This document shows positions 20,523-30,347 of a stretch of DNA of 64,000 nt, piece by piece. The translations under genes were made by a program, and so were the position numbers. This DNA comes from Chaetoceros tenuissimus (Eukaryota > Bacillariophyta > Thalassiosirophyceae > Chaetocerotales > Chaetocerotaceae): positions 1,674,001 to 1,738,000 of the forward strand of contig BLLK01000022.1 in the NCBI GenBank assembly GCA_021927905.1. The letters run 5' to 3'. Position 1 is the stretch's first letter, and every line of letters starts with the position of its first letter. The notes below the pieces were generated by a model. That model had not been told where the DNA came from. It was given only the letters and a program-made list of their open reading frames with translations, and did not search any database.

Positions 20523-22253
20523 ATGAGCGAGACACAAAATTCCAACGTTCTTCGAGAAGGCGAGGATGCATCGGAAAGTAATGAAGACGTAAATCCTGTA
20601 GAAGATGCTGTAGAGGGGGAATTAGAAAATACTGCTACTGGTGTTGCAAACGGAGCAGAAGATGAAGAAGAGAGCGAAATAAAGTTGGACGAGAATCGAC
20701 TTAAAACATGGAACAATTTAATAAGTGCTTGTTATGATCAGCAATGGGATGTGTTTGAACAATTTCTATCCGATGAAAACACTTCTATAGACGACAAGAG
20801 GGAAATTCTTCATTTTAAGCATAATTCTTGCAGGAATATACCTATTGATCGTGGCGGCCCATTAACCGTGATCAAAGCTCTCGTAGATATAGAAGGAGTA
20901 GATGTGGCCATTCCTACCATATCTAATAAAGATGAATGCTCTTGGCTACATCAAGCATTAAGGCACAAGGGAACACCTATCGAAGTCATACAATTTTATG
21001 TTGATATTGGAGGCAAAAAACTACTTCTCATGCAGTCAGACTATCATTTTGGAAGAAGTGCTTTGCATATTGCTGTGAGCGTATATAAAACACAGGAAGT
21101 TATAGATATCCTATTGAGAGTAGGTGGTCTAGAAATATTGGACATTACAGACTATGGAGGATTTCAAGTTATAGATTATTGCGACAAAGCTGAAAGAGAA
21201 CTAATTATCAATTCTCTCCGATCTATGCAGAGTAATTCTAATCCATCTATGCATAAGTATTTAGAGCAGTTTGAGGCTTCTACTATTACTCCGAAAGAGG
21301 TGGAGAACTGGATACACAAGGGACAATTAGATCATTTAAGAGATTACTTGAGCAATGACAAAATTAGCGAAAGGGAAAAAAGAAGATGTTTCAACTACAA
21401 GGAACCTTTAGAGGGTAGAAACCTACTGCATCTTTATTGTTCTCATTGTTACCCTGTGGATATTACTAGGCTTATTCTAGAGCTGATGGATGAAGACTAT
21501 GCATTTCACCTTGATGGTAGAGGAAATACATATCTACATTTAGCATGCAAAGGAGACTTCGACACACAGAATCGGCGTGAAGTTGTCAAGTTCTTAATTG
21601 ACCATATAGGAGTTGAACTCATTCATGAAGTAAATTGTGACAATGAGACTGCTTTGCACGAACTAATATGTTGCCCAACAGTGAAATTTGACCGTGACTT
21701 GATAAAAATGATGACAAACTTGGGAGGTGAAGATTTGTTGTATGTCCAGAATTGTATGGGATTTAGTGTTCTTCATTATCTTTCGATGTATGAATTAGCT
21801 GAAGAAGAACCAGACAGAGAATTACTTATTTATTTCATTTCTAAAGGAGGGACAAAGTTATGCGATCTTACAGATTACAGCGGTAAAAAAGCAGAAGATT
21901 ATTGGACAGATGACATCAAGGATTATATCCAACTATCTACTGGTGATTTGCCATCATTGTCGGACGATACTCAATGCCCAATTTGCTTTAATGCTATGAC
22001 AGATGTACTGATGATTACTCGATGTTTTCATCGCTTTTGCAGGAAGTGCATTACTGAATGTTATCATCAAAACGGCAACAATTGTCCTATTTGTAGGATA
22101 GATTTTTCAATTAAGGACTTGAGACATGATCCTTTGCTCACTAGATTGGTTGAAGTTGCAAAAAGAGAAAAGGACGCTAAAGATCTTTTACAGGAAGAAG
22201 TCCAACCACTCCGAAAAAAGTTAAAGATGGATTCAGAGCCAAAGCAAAGTTGA
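20523..22253 (+). CDS. Ankyrin-like repeat/RING protein, divergent member
   Basis: A single-exon 576-residue protein, the most diverged intact member of the array. The N-terminal 60 residues are acidic (ESNEDVNPVEDAVEGE). Ankyrin-like repeats include CSWLHQALRHKG at about 138, RSALHIAVSVYK at about 179, NTYLHLACKGDF at about 337 and FSVLHYLSMYEL at about 417. The RING at about 481-520 reads CPIC, then C-FHRFCRKC, then CPIC; the extra Cys of the other members' C-CH pair is Phe here, while all eight ligands are kept. A short coiled coil ends the protein, which lacks the KRKHDEL tail. A putative ubiquitin ligase; repeat divergence suggests a different target. Confidence 0.88.
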   Translation: MSETQNSNVLREGEDASESNEDVNPVEDAVEGELENTATGVANGAEDEEESEIKLDENRLKTWNNLISACYDQQWDVFEQFLSDENTSIDDKREILHFKHNSCRNIPIDRGGPLTVIKALVDIEGVDVAIPTISNKDECSWLHQALRHKGTPIEVIQFYVDIGGKKLLLMQSDYHFGRSALHIAVSVYKTQEVIDILLRVGGLEILDITDYGGFQVIDYCDKAERELIINSLRSMQSNSNPSMHKYLEQFEASTITPKEVENWIHKGQLDHLRDYLSNDKISEREKRRCFNYKEPLEGRNLLHLYCSHCYPVDITRLILELMDEDYAFHLDGRGNTYLHLACKGDFDTQNRREVVKFLIDHIGVELIHEVNCDNETALHELICCPTVKFDRDLIKMMTNLGGEDLLYVQNCMGFSVLHYLSMYELAEEEPDRELLIYFISKGGTKLCDLTDYSGKKAEDYWTDDIKDYIQLSTGDLPSLSDDTQCPICFNAMTDVLMITRCFHRFCRKCITECYHQNGNNCPICRIDFSIKDLRHDPLLTRLVEVAKREKDAKDLLQEEVQPLRKKLKMDSEPKQS

Positions 22254-22381
22254 ATTTCGAGATATGGTAGCTCCTATCAAATTCCTCACCAGCATTGTTT
22301 TAGATAGTGCAAAATGCAGTGAGTCCTACATGAAACCCTCTGTTGTTCTCTCTTTCCAATACTTTTTTCAATTTTGTTCCA

Positions 22382-22389
22382 TGACGTCA
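22382..22389. promoter_or_regulatory. TGACGTCA palindrome upstream of the broken type A gene
   Basis: A perfect CRE-type palindrome 133 bases before the ATG at 22523. The surrounding blocks differ from those of the type B promoters. Its spacing nearly equals that of the site at 20382 before the ATG at 20523. Confidence 0.5.
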
Positions 22390-22522
22390 TAGACAGCACA
22401 GAAATAGAATCGAATCTCAAATGCAGTTTTGAAACCAATCGAAATCAAAACCCCACATTATTTACTCCGCTCAATCAAAACTAGAATATCTCGATTACCA
22501 AGGCTTTCCCACTTTGAGTAAT

Positions 22523-25194
22523 ATGAATGACGAGACACCAACATTGATCTATATGACTAGCAGAACAGACGAGGATGATGATTCGATTGGATCTAACATT
22601 AACAGCAGAGTCGCGTAAGAATACCTGATTTTTGTGAGTTTTTGCTGCAAAGTGAAAATGCCAATTTCGCTTCCAATCGACGCGCAATAAAATACTAATA
22701 CCTTTCTAAAAGCTCTTTTTACGCTTGTTTCAAAACTGTAATCGATGAGAGCGCGCAAGCTTTCTGAGTCGAGAAAGTACCCTCTAAAGTAGCTTACTTC
22801 GGTAACGTCACAGTTTGGTTGCAACCATATTTCTCGCCGCAAAATGAGTTGTCGATTCTGAGAAGTTACAAATATATTCTTGAAGTTATTTTGTGAATGA
22901 ATATGTAATTACTTTAACCATAGAATAAAAGCAAGTATTTCTATCGAATGCATCTTTGGAGGGGTTTTCTTTGATTCTTTATCGTACGTACAGACTGTAC
23001 CAACAATGGCACAATCTCCGTCATTGGTCTGTGAAATCGAGTGAATTTGAAGCCAATTTCGAATCATGAATCGACCATGTCTTCTATACCCTCAAATAGA
23101 TTATTTTGCAGTCAATCTACAGCTAATGTAAATACACCAATCTTTCGAAAACTATTCAAATGAACAGTATGTAACTTGTTGGAATCGACAACTCATTTTA
23201 TGGAGAGAAATATGGTTGCGACTCAACACCAAATATTTGAAAAAGTGACAATCTCGTCTTGCGAAAAGCTAAATTTCTCGACTCAGAAAGCATGCGCGCT
23301 CTCGTCGATTACAGTTTTGAAACAAGCGTAAAAAGAGCTTTTAGAAAGGTATTAGTATTTTATTGCGCGTCGATTGGAGCCGAAATTAGATTTTCACTTT
23401 GCAGCACAAAATCGGTATTCTTACATAACTCTGCTGTTAATACTCCACAAGGAAACGACAAAGGCGCAACTACAAATAGACAAGGAGAAAACGAAGATAC
23501 ATTGATCGACTTTGATATGAAAATGATTGATGAATTCAATTTAACAATCTACAGGGCTTGTAAAAAACAAAATTGGGAACGAATTGAAAACTTTCTCTCT
23601 GATAATTCTATTTCGAATCAAGAAAAGAGAATGGTTTTTGAACAGCACGATTTGAGATGCTGTAGATTTGCACTTATACATGGAGCTCCTTCCCATATCA
23701 TCAAAGGCATTATCGAAGTTATGGATCCAGAATCTCCCCAATTCCTGACCTTTGGAGATTCGGATTGCTCGTGGCTACACTCGGCACTAAGGCTTACCCG
23801 ACCAGTGAGGACGTACCTTCGGTCCGTAAGAATGTCTCAAGATATAAATAATCGAGCTTCTTGTCTCTAGTGGAGGAAAGAAGCTTGTAAATATGCATTC
23901 ACAAAGGAAGATGGGTAAGAAAAGGACTTCGTTGCAAATGTATTTACTCGTTGCACAAGATGAGGGGCATTGTCCCAAGATAATCAATTTACTATTGGAG
24001 GTTGGGGGGATGGAACTACTAGATATTGAAGATGAAGATGGATACAGCACTAGAGACCTTTCAAACAAGTCATAACGACAAATCATCATTGATTATCTCA
24101 AAACTTTGAAGGAATGTCCAAGAGTTCAGAAACATATTGAAGCTTTCGAAGCAGTAGATGTAGCTCCAAAAGAGTTTTACGACTGGATCGAAGATAAAGA
24201 GTTTGATCAGGTTCGAAGATACTTGGATAGTGAGAAAGTGTCTAGAGAAGCAAAAATGAAGTGTATAAATGTTGACACTGAATTGTACGGTCGTCCGTTT
24301 TATTTGCTTTGTAGGGATCATGGTCCTATTGACATAGCGGAGAGAATTATTGACATCATGGGAAAAGACTTCTTGTTTCTAGAATATGAGGATGGGAATA
24401 ATTGTTTACACATTGCTTGTGATTACATTTTGTATGGTGACGAGGATGACGATAACGTACCTACAGATGGTGATATTGAAGCTTATTGCGACTTCGTTGC
24501 TTTCCTACTTTCACGAGGAGGATGGAAACTTCTTTTGGAGACAAATAAGATGGGCGACACTGCTCTTTGCGATTTGATGTTGTGTAAACTGACAAACTTG
24601 GAGTGTGTAAAATTAGTTTTGAAAGCAGGAGGCCACGAATTACTTGCTTTCCGGGATGAAGAAATTCCTGGTTTGAGTTGGGGTGGAAATACTATCCTAC
24701 ACTATGCATCCTGGAGACACCAACCAGATAGAGAAGTGATCAAGTACTTGGTCTCTGTAGGCGGTCCACAATTGACAGAAATGAAAAGTAATGATGGTAG
24801 AAGAGCTGAAGACAGTTGGTCAGACGAGCTCAAAGAATATATTGCATTCACAACCAAGACTTCATCAGCATTGTCCGATGACCTACAATGTCCAATCTGT
24901 TTCGACACTTTGTTCGATGTGCATGTCATTTCCCAATGCTGCCACCGCTTCTGTAAGAGCTGTATCACTCAGTCCTACGAGAAAAGAGGTAGCACTTGCC
25001 CTGTTTGTCGAGCAGAGTATTCCATTAGTGATGTGAAGAAGGATCCATTGTTGAGTAAGCTTACAATAGCTGTCAAGGAGGAGAAGGATGCAAAAGAAGT
25101 GCTTCAGGTACAGCTTCTAGAATCGCAAAACGAGAATGATTTCTTGAGAGAGCAGGTACAGAAGGAACCCAAACGAAAGCACGATGAATTGTGA
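22523..25194 (+). pseudogene. Ankyrin-RING pseudogene, type A, split by a foldback element
   Basis: The ATG at 22523 opens MNDETPT, as in the gene at 14140. After 26 codons it is interrupted by the 834-bp element at 22603-23436; removing the element and one TTAA restores the frame exactly (SNI then NTPQGNDK). Two more lesions follow. The frame shifts near 23840-23850, before the IELLVS-GGKKLVNM segment, and a CAA-to-TAA change at 24073-24075 stops the frame in SNKS-stop-RQII. From about 24076 to 25194 the rest is intact, with ankyrin-like repeats, a complete RING (CPIC, C-CHRFCKSC, CPVC) and a tail ending in KRKHDEL. The gene is dead as a whole, although the last 370 codons look recently functional or maintained by conversion. 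Confidence 0.88.
22603..23436. mobile_element. Foldback DNA element with long inverted repeats and TTAA target duplication
   Basis: The element begins CAGCAGAGT and ends ACTCTGCTG. It is flanked by TTAA at 22599-22602 and 23437-23440, a target-site duplication. The terminal inverted repeats are long: 22603-22777 pairs with about 23273-23436, and after a diverged stretch the pairing resumes (gcaaccatatttctc, then aaatgagttgtcgattc) to about 22875 and 23165. Some 290 bases of unique loop remain. No transposase is encoded, so it is non-autonomous. TTAA targeting is typical of piggyBac-type elements, but the termini do not start with the usual C-run, so family assignment is open. It interrupts the first exon of a type A ankyrin-RING gene. 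Confidence 0.85.
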
Positions 25195-25464
25195 TTGGTA
25201 CAAAATCACAATCCATTCTGGGATAGAAAGCACAGTAACCAAGAGTGGTAGAAATAAGATAGTTTGAATAGGATTTATGTATGTTTAAATCTGAAGCAGC
25301 AGCATGGGTGAATCCAGCACGTCTGGAAATAACTTCAGAGGTAAAACTGTAATCTCAACAACATAGTAAATGTACATCTTCAACTTAATGAAACTTGGAC
25401 TTATGATTATTATTTTTATCGTCGTGAAATTTTATATTGAATGAAATTTTTGGTATATTTCTAG

Positions 25465-27567
25465 GTAGCGGTGGGTGATATCTGGAACGGGTGGGAAATA
25501 GCTGGGAAGTCAGTCCCAGGACATTGACTGGCTAATTCTACGTGAATCTTATGTATTAAATATCAACGGCAACTTACAACGGACAGATGTGCAAATAGAA
25601 GTTTACTACTTATTATTCTTCCTTACTTCCGCGACTCTTACGAGTTACCTCTTCTACTTCTATTGCTATTTCTAATCGATCTCCATTGCTACCCTTGCAT
25701 ACTAATACCATTGCTACCTTGGTCGGACTCCAGCTTCTCTTGTGATATGAACACCACATCTTTTTGGTATGAAACCATTGCGTTCACTTGCATTTTTTAG
25801 TTGCTTACTACCATCCATGATTGCAAATTTCTTTCCATGAATTTCAACTTTGTACCCAAGTATAATGAGTAGAAGAGCAGCGGTTTTAATCAAATGATCA
25901 GAGTCATTTGTGTTTTCACTTTTATTCAAATCGTGCGCAATAGGATGGAAGTGAAAACCTAAGTCAGCTATGCCGACAGTCCCAATCATTCCTTTCTCAC
26001 CAATTATCTTTGAATGGGTGTAGTCAACTTGAATCATAAGAGGTAACCCAGTATCTGCACAAGCATCGAGTGCATCCTTAACTATTGCAATTGAATCTTT
26101 CAGAAGCCATTGGATAGAATTATAGTCCCCATTTTCATTCATGTCGTGGTGTGTATACCATAGAGCTTCATTGTTCTCAGGAAGTAAGTTGATGTAGCGT
26201 AGTATCCGAAGTAATCCTTTAATTTGCAAACGCGAATTAGACGATGACATCTCTTGCAATGGAGATCATATACATGGACAGGAACTTCTTCCACTTTAGC
26301 AACAGCTTTACAACCATCAACGTAGTAACCTGGATATTTCAAGATTGGTTGTAGAACTTGACATAGGTCTGGGATATCTTTTGTTTTCCATTGACTTTTA
26401 TTGTTTTCAGTGATCGCGGAGTATGTCCCTCGCGAAGATTGCTCCTCAATGAGCTTGGTGCCTTTTAAATATAGAATAGTTAGAGTATGGTCGCTATTTC
26501 TTTTCACAATCTCGATTGAGAAACCTTGTCGATTAGTATTAGAGTCATTCATTATTACTTTTTATGAGTGTCTACTTATTTTCGGATTGTGATCTCAATG
26601 TGAATAGATGTATAAGTGCTTGATTGTTATGGACAGATTGTGATGTATATTGAAATGCAATTTTGTGACGTGATGTAACAATCCAAATCCGTATGTATAG
26701 CACATCAATCTATACCTTTCTATGTAACTAGAGCGCATTGCGATCAGAGTATGAAATATTTCACCGATATTCAAGTCCATCTATAGCTATACATGTGTCT
26801 TATGCTCTTTTCCGTATTCGAACATATCTTGAAATAGCCTGTGGTCGACGTATAAAAAATGTGTTATCAATGTAGAATCCACTAATTGTAACAATATATC
26901 TGCTGAGTAGCTCTTCTCGTTCCTTGTCTAGCCATGTGTTTTCATAGCCTATTTATATGTGTAGCTGTAACTTCATGTCATCCAAGCATGCCTATCTCTT
27001 ATGAAATTGAGCGTATCCATACGTCTATCTGTAGCTTCATGTCGTCAAAGTGTGTCTATCTCTTTATGTAAGTATAACTCAAGTGGATTTAGAGAAACAA
27101 AAGGGGAAAGGAGCTCCTATTTCACATATGAAATCACTCTATCGTTCACAAAAGATTCATGGTAGTGAAATGGTAAAAGCAAAACAAAGTGAAACCACTA
27201 TCGACATCGCATCCGCCATCCTATCATACCCATTACGACGCATATACACTATCGCGGGGATATGCCTGGGTACCGAACATGCCGCTTAGTGAGGTCAGAA
27301 GTCACCAACAGTCACTAACTACGTATTCATTTGGTCAACATTCGCTGACGCAAAGCTACATACTATTATAATATAATTGGTTGAATAGGAGATGTGGAAA
27401 TAAAGCAGCCGTTGGAGGATTAGATCTTTACAAGACACAACGGAACAGAAACTTATGTGTACCATCTAAATTAGTTTTTGACAATAAAAAGAGAGGAACT
27501 GGAGGGAAATAGCTGGTTTCCAGCTATTCTCCACCTTCCCAGCTATCCACCACCTTGACCGCCGTAG
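25465..27567. mobile_element. Decayed Mutator-like element in an array promoter
   Basis: The left end (gtagcggtgggtgatatctg, then gtgggaaatagctggga) and the right end read in reverse (ctacggcggtcaaggtggtg, then gatagctgggaaggtgg) are related imperfect inverted repeats of about 50 bases. They enclose a minus-strand MULE-type transposase relic at 25714-26552. Outside the element, aaattttatattgaat on the left and aatgctttatcctttg on the right are both pieces of the promoter block found whole near 30022-30100, so the insertion split the promoter region of the gene at 27864. No clean target-site duplication could be read. Element limits are approximate. Confidence 0.6.
25714..26552 (-). pseudogene. 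MULE-type transposase relic
   Basis: Two overlapping minus-strand frames (26552-26139 and 26259-25714) are joined by a frameshift near 26230-26250. The second carries a MULE-like DDE core: LPLMIQVDYTHSKI (first Asp), then GTVGIADLGFHFHPIAHDL, then FAIMDGSKQLKNA (second Asp) and CGVHITREAG. The frame stops before a third acidic residue and the C-terminal part, so the catalytic triad is incomplete. The first frame contains CKRCHRL and VDGCKAV and may be an N-terminal zinc-binding region. The element cannot transpose by its own enzyme. Confidence 0.6.
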
Positions 27568-27568
27568 T

Positions 27569-27792
27569 GTAATGCTTTATCCTTTGAATGTCATTGACGT
27601 CAGAAAATATGTCGAGTTTCTAATATTTTAGCCACATTTTGATGAGAGTGCAAGAAGAAGGATCCGAGACGCAAAGAAGCGTGAAGATGAGATGAACCCC
27701 GCCATCTTCATTCAATCTCGCTCTCTTTATTCCTCTCACGCTGTTAATTCAAGTTCGAATCAAAGTATATTGAAAGTACTTAGTACATAGAC
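27569..27792 (+). promoter_or_regulatory. Conserved array promoter with TGACGTCA palindrome (copy 3)
   Basis: TGACGTCA lies at 27595-27602, followed by aatattttagccacattttg, GAGAGTGCAAGAAG and ggatccgagacgcaaag, then attgaaagtacttagtacat near 27769. It starts right at the edge of the Mutator-like element, so sequence normally upstream of the block has been displaced by 2.1 kb. Confidence 0.6.
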
Positions 27793-27863
27793 TCTATTAG
27801 ATCTTGCATATCAGAAACGATTGAGCAGAATCGCACAGCTTCTCTAGTAGTACCATAGGAGCA

Positions 27864-29620
27864 ATGAATGAAGGCAGCATCATGAACACCAGTAGCACCA
27901 GCGACAGGAATGAAACGTCAACATCACAAGAAAGAAATGACGGACAAGAAGTGCAAGGATCAGACTCAAATACTATCCACAAGCTGACCGAGAGTGAAAT
28001 AGAAAAGAAAAAGGAGCACCTTCGTGAAGCTTGTTTAGAGAAAGACTGGGATACTTTTCAAAAGTTCCTTTCCGATGAAACTATTTCAAAAGCTGACAAG
28101 AAGCTCGTTCTTCAAAAGGACCGGTCTTCGTGCTGTAAAATGTCAATAGTTGCGGGCGTCCCTATTACATTAATCCAAAGCATTGTCGATTGTCTTGGCG
28201 AGCTCTTCATCGGAGAAAGTGGATTCATCATGTTAAAGGAAGCAGTACTAAATAGCAGTGATGAGATTTTCATAAACGCAGAGGGATTCTTTACGATTGA
28301 ACAGGCAGGTGTATCCCATGATGTAATAAAGTTGTTGGTTTCAATAGGTGGCGCAGATCTTGTGAAAATGAAATGTCTTCAAAGCCCTACCAAAAGAAAC
28401 TTGTTACACAAGTATATTTAGGTTACGGGAACGGAAAATGCCCTAGAATCATTAATCTATTATTGAAGGTAGGCGGATTAGATCTACTAGAACTTCAAGA
28501 TGATGACGGGCTCGAGATCTTGGATTTTTCAAACAAAACACAGAGGCAAATCATTATTGATTATCTTCAGGGATTAGATCCAAACCCTAGAGTTCGAAAG
28601 CACATTGAAAGTCTCGCAAATGCTGGCGTTACTACAAAAGATTTTTTTCAATGGATTGATAATAGCCAATTCGACAGGGTTCGAGAGTATTTACTTGATG
28701 AAGACGTGTCTAAAGAAGCAAAAATTAGATGCATTTCTTCCCAGAGTGCGTGTTTTGATCTACCGTTTCATAAGTTTTGTGAGCGCCATGGTCCTGTTGA
28801 TATTGCAGAACAATTTGTAGATATTATGGGCACTCAGTTCTTGGAATCGAAAGATTTACGTGGAGATACCTGCTTACATTACGCCTGTGATGATTTTGGT
28901 ATTACAGACCTCAATGACGAAGATTTTCAGAGACACTATGATCTTATTGATTTTATACTTTCAAGAACAGGATGGAGATTTCTTCTTGAAACAAATAATG
29001 GCGGAAGTGATGCTCTTTTTGCATTCATGAAGTCTTTGAGAACAGATCTGAAGTGTGTAAAAAGTGTTGTGAAGTTAGGGGGTCAAGAATTACTTGACTA
29101 TCAAAGGAATGGGGAGAATATACTTCATTATGCCTCGGAGAGAGAGAATCCAGACATAGAAGTCATCAAGTACTTGGTCTCTGTAGGCGGTCCAAAATTG
29201 ATGGAAGCTGAAAATCACTGTGGTATGAAGGCAGAGAGTATGTGGCCAACTGAGCTCAAAGAATATATTGCATTCACCACCAAGACTTCACCAGCATTGT
29301 CCGACGACCTACAATGTCCGATCTGCTTCGACACTCTATTCGATGTCCATGTCATTTCACAATGCTGCCATCGCTTCTGCAAGAGCTGTATCACTCAGTC
29401 CTACGAGAAAAGAGGTAGCACTTGTCCTGTTTGTCGAGCAGAGTATTCCATTAGTGATGTGAAGAAGGATCCATTGTTGAGTAAGCTTGTATGTACTATC
29501 AAGGAGGAGAAGGATGCAAAAGAAGTGCTTCAGGTACAGCTTCTAGAATCGCAAAACGAGAATGATTTCTTGAGAGAGCAGGTACAGAAGGAACCCAAAC
29601 GAAAGCACGATGATTTGTGA
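27864..29620 (+). pseudogene. Ankyrin-RING gene, B/A chimera, with a 2-base frameshift
   Basis: From the ATG at 27864 (MNEGSIMNTSS) the frame matches type B proteins up to LLHKY near 28415. There agtatattta replaces the agtattta of the gene at 30348, a 2-base TA insertion that brings a stop at 28419-28421. Shifting the frame at this point recovers the entire remaining protein to 29620. The front is type B (EKDWDTFQKFLSDETISK). The RING (CPIC, C-CHRFCKSC, CPVC) and tail (KEPKRKHDDL) are type A and nearly identical to those at 24840-25194. Apart from the TA insertion I see no other lesion, so this is either a very young pseudogene, a segregating allele or a sequence error. Confidence 0.75.
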
Positions 29621-30347
29621 ACACTTTGAAAGATATAATTTAGTAGATTGGTAGAAAATCACCATCCATTCTGAGATGGAAAGTGCTGTAAGTGTGATGA
29701 TAGTAGTAAGAGATGCATTATTTGGGAACTTTGCATATATGAAACACATTTGAAAATGTCAAACTGTAATCTAAAAGAGAAAAGCAATAATTTTACAAAT
29801 GCAAATCTTTCCAACAAATTCGAAAATACTTTTGCCTTACAACTATTGTTTGATGGAACAATCATGGAACCGCGCAAAGGAATCACCTCCATTACTTCGC
29901 TAATTCAATTTCCAAATCGAAAGCACTCTTTATTGATTCCATGGTGGTATTCAGTTCTTACAGCAGATCATGAAGCACAGATTGTTGACGAATATAATTC
30001 ACTCCCGAATACACGATCATAAAATTTTATATTGAATCGGATTTGTAGGCATTTGTCCCATAGAATGCATTTTGAAATCATTTCCAATGCTATACCTTTA
30101 CCTTGGGTGTCATTGACGTCAGAAAGACGTATTCGTTTTGAATATTTTAGCCATATTTTGATGAGAGTGCAAGAAGGATCCGAGACGATGCAAAGATCAC
30201 ATTGGAAAACAAAAGAGATGAATAAAATGATGCTATCCTCTCCATACATTAGTTCTGATCAAAGTCTATTGAAAGCACTAGTACATTGACTCCACTAGAA
30301 TTACGTATTAGACACGTAGTGGTTTCGCTAGAACTACCGGAGGAGCA
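29621..30347. promoter_or_regulatory. Intergenic region with conserved array promoter (copy 4)
   Basis: The last 260 bases repeat the array promoter: tttccaatgctatacc at about 30081, TGACGTCA at 30114-30121, tgaatattttagccat, GAGAGTGCAAGAAGGATCCG and ATTGAAAGCACTAGTACATT near 30268. The palindrome lies 226 bases before the ATG at 30348. The first half holds a 90-codon open frame (29750-30022) with no recognisable features, which I do not call. Confidence 0.6.

Noticed and set aside
27050-27371. Short overlapping open frames inside the Mutator-like element
   Set aside because: No domain, overlapping frames, and they lie in decayed element sequence.
29750-30022. 90-codon open frame before the last ankyrin-RING gene
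   Set aside because: No recognisable features and it ends where the conserved promoter region begins.
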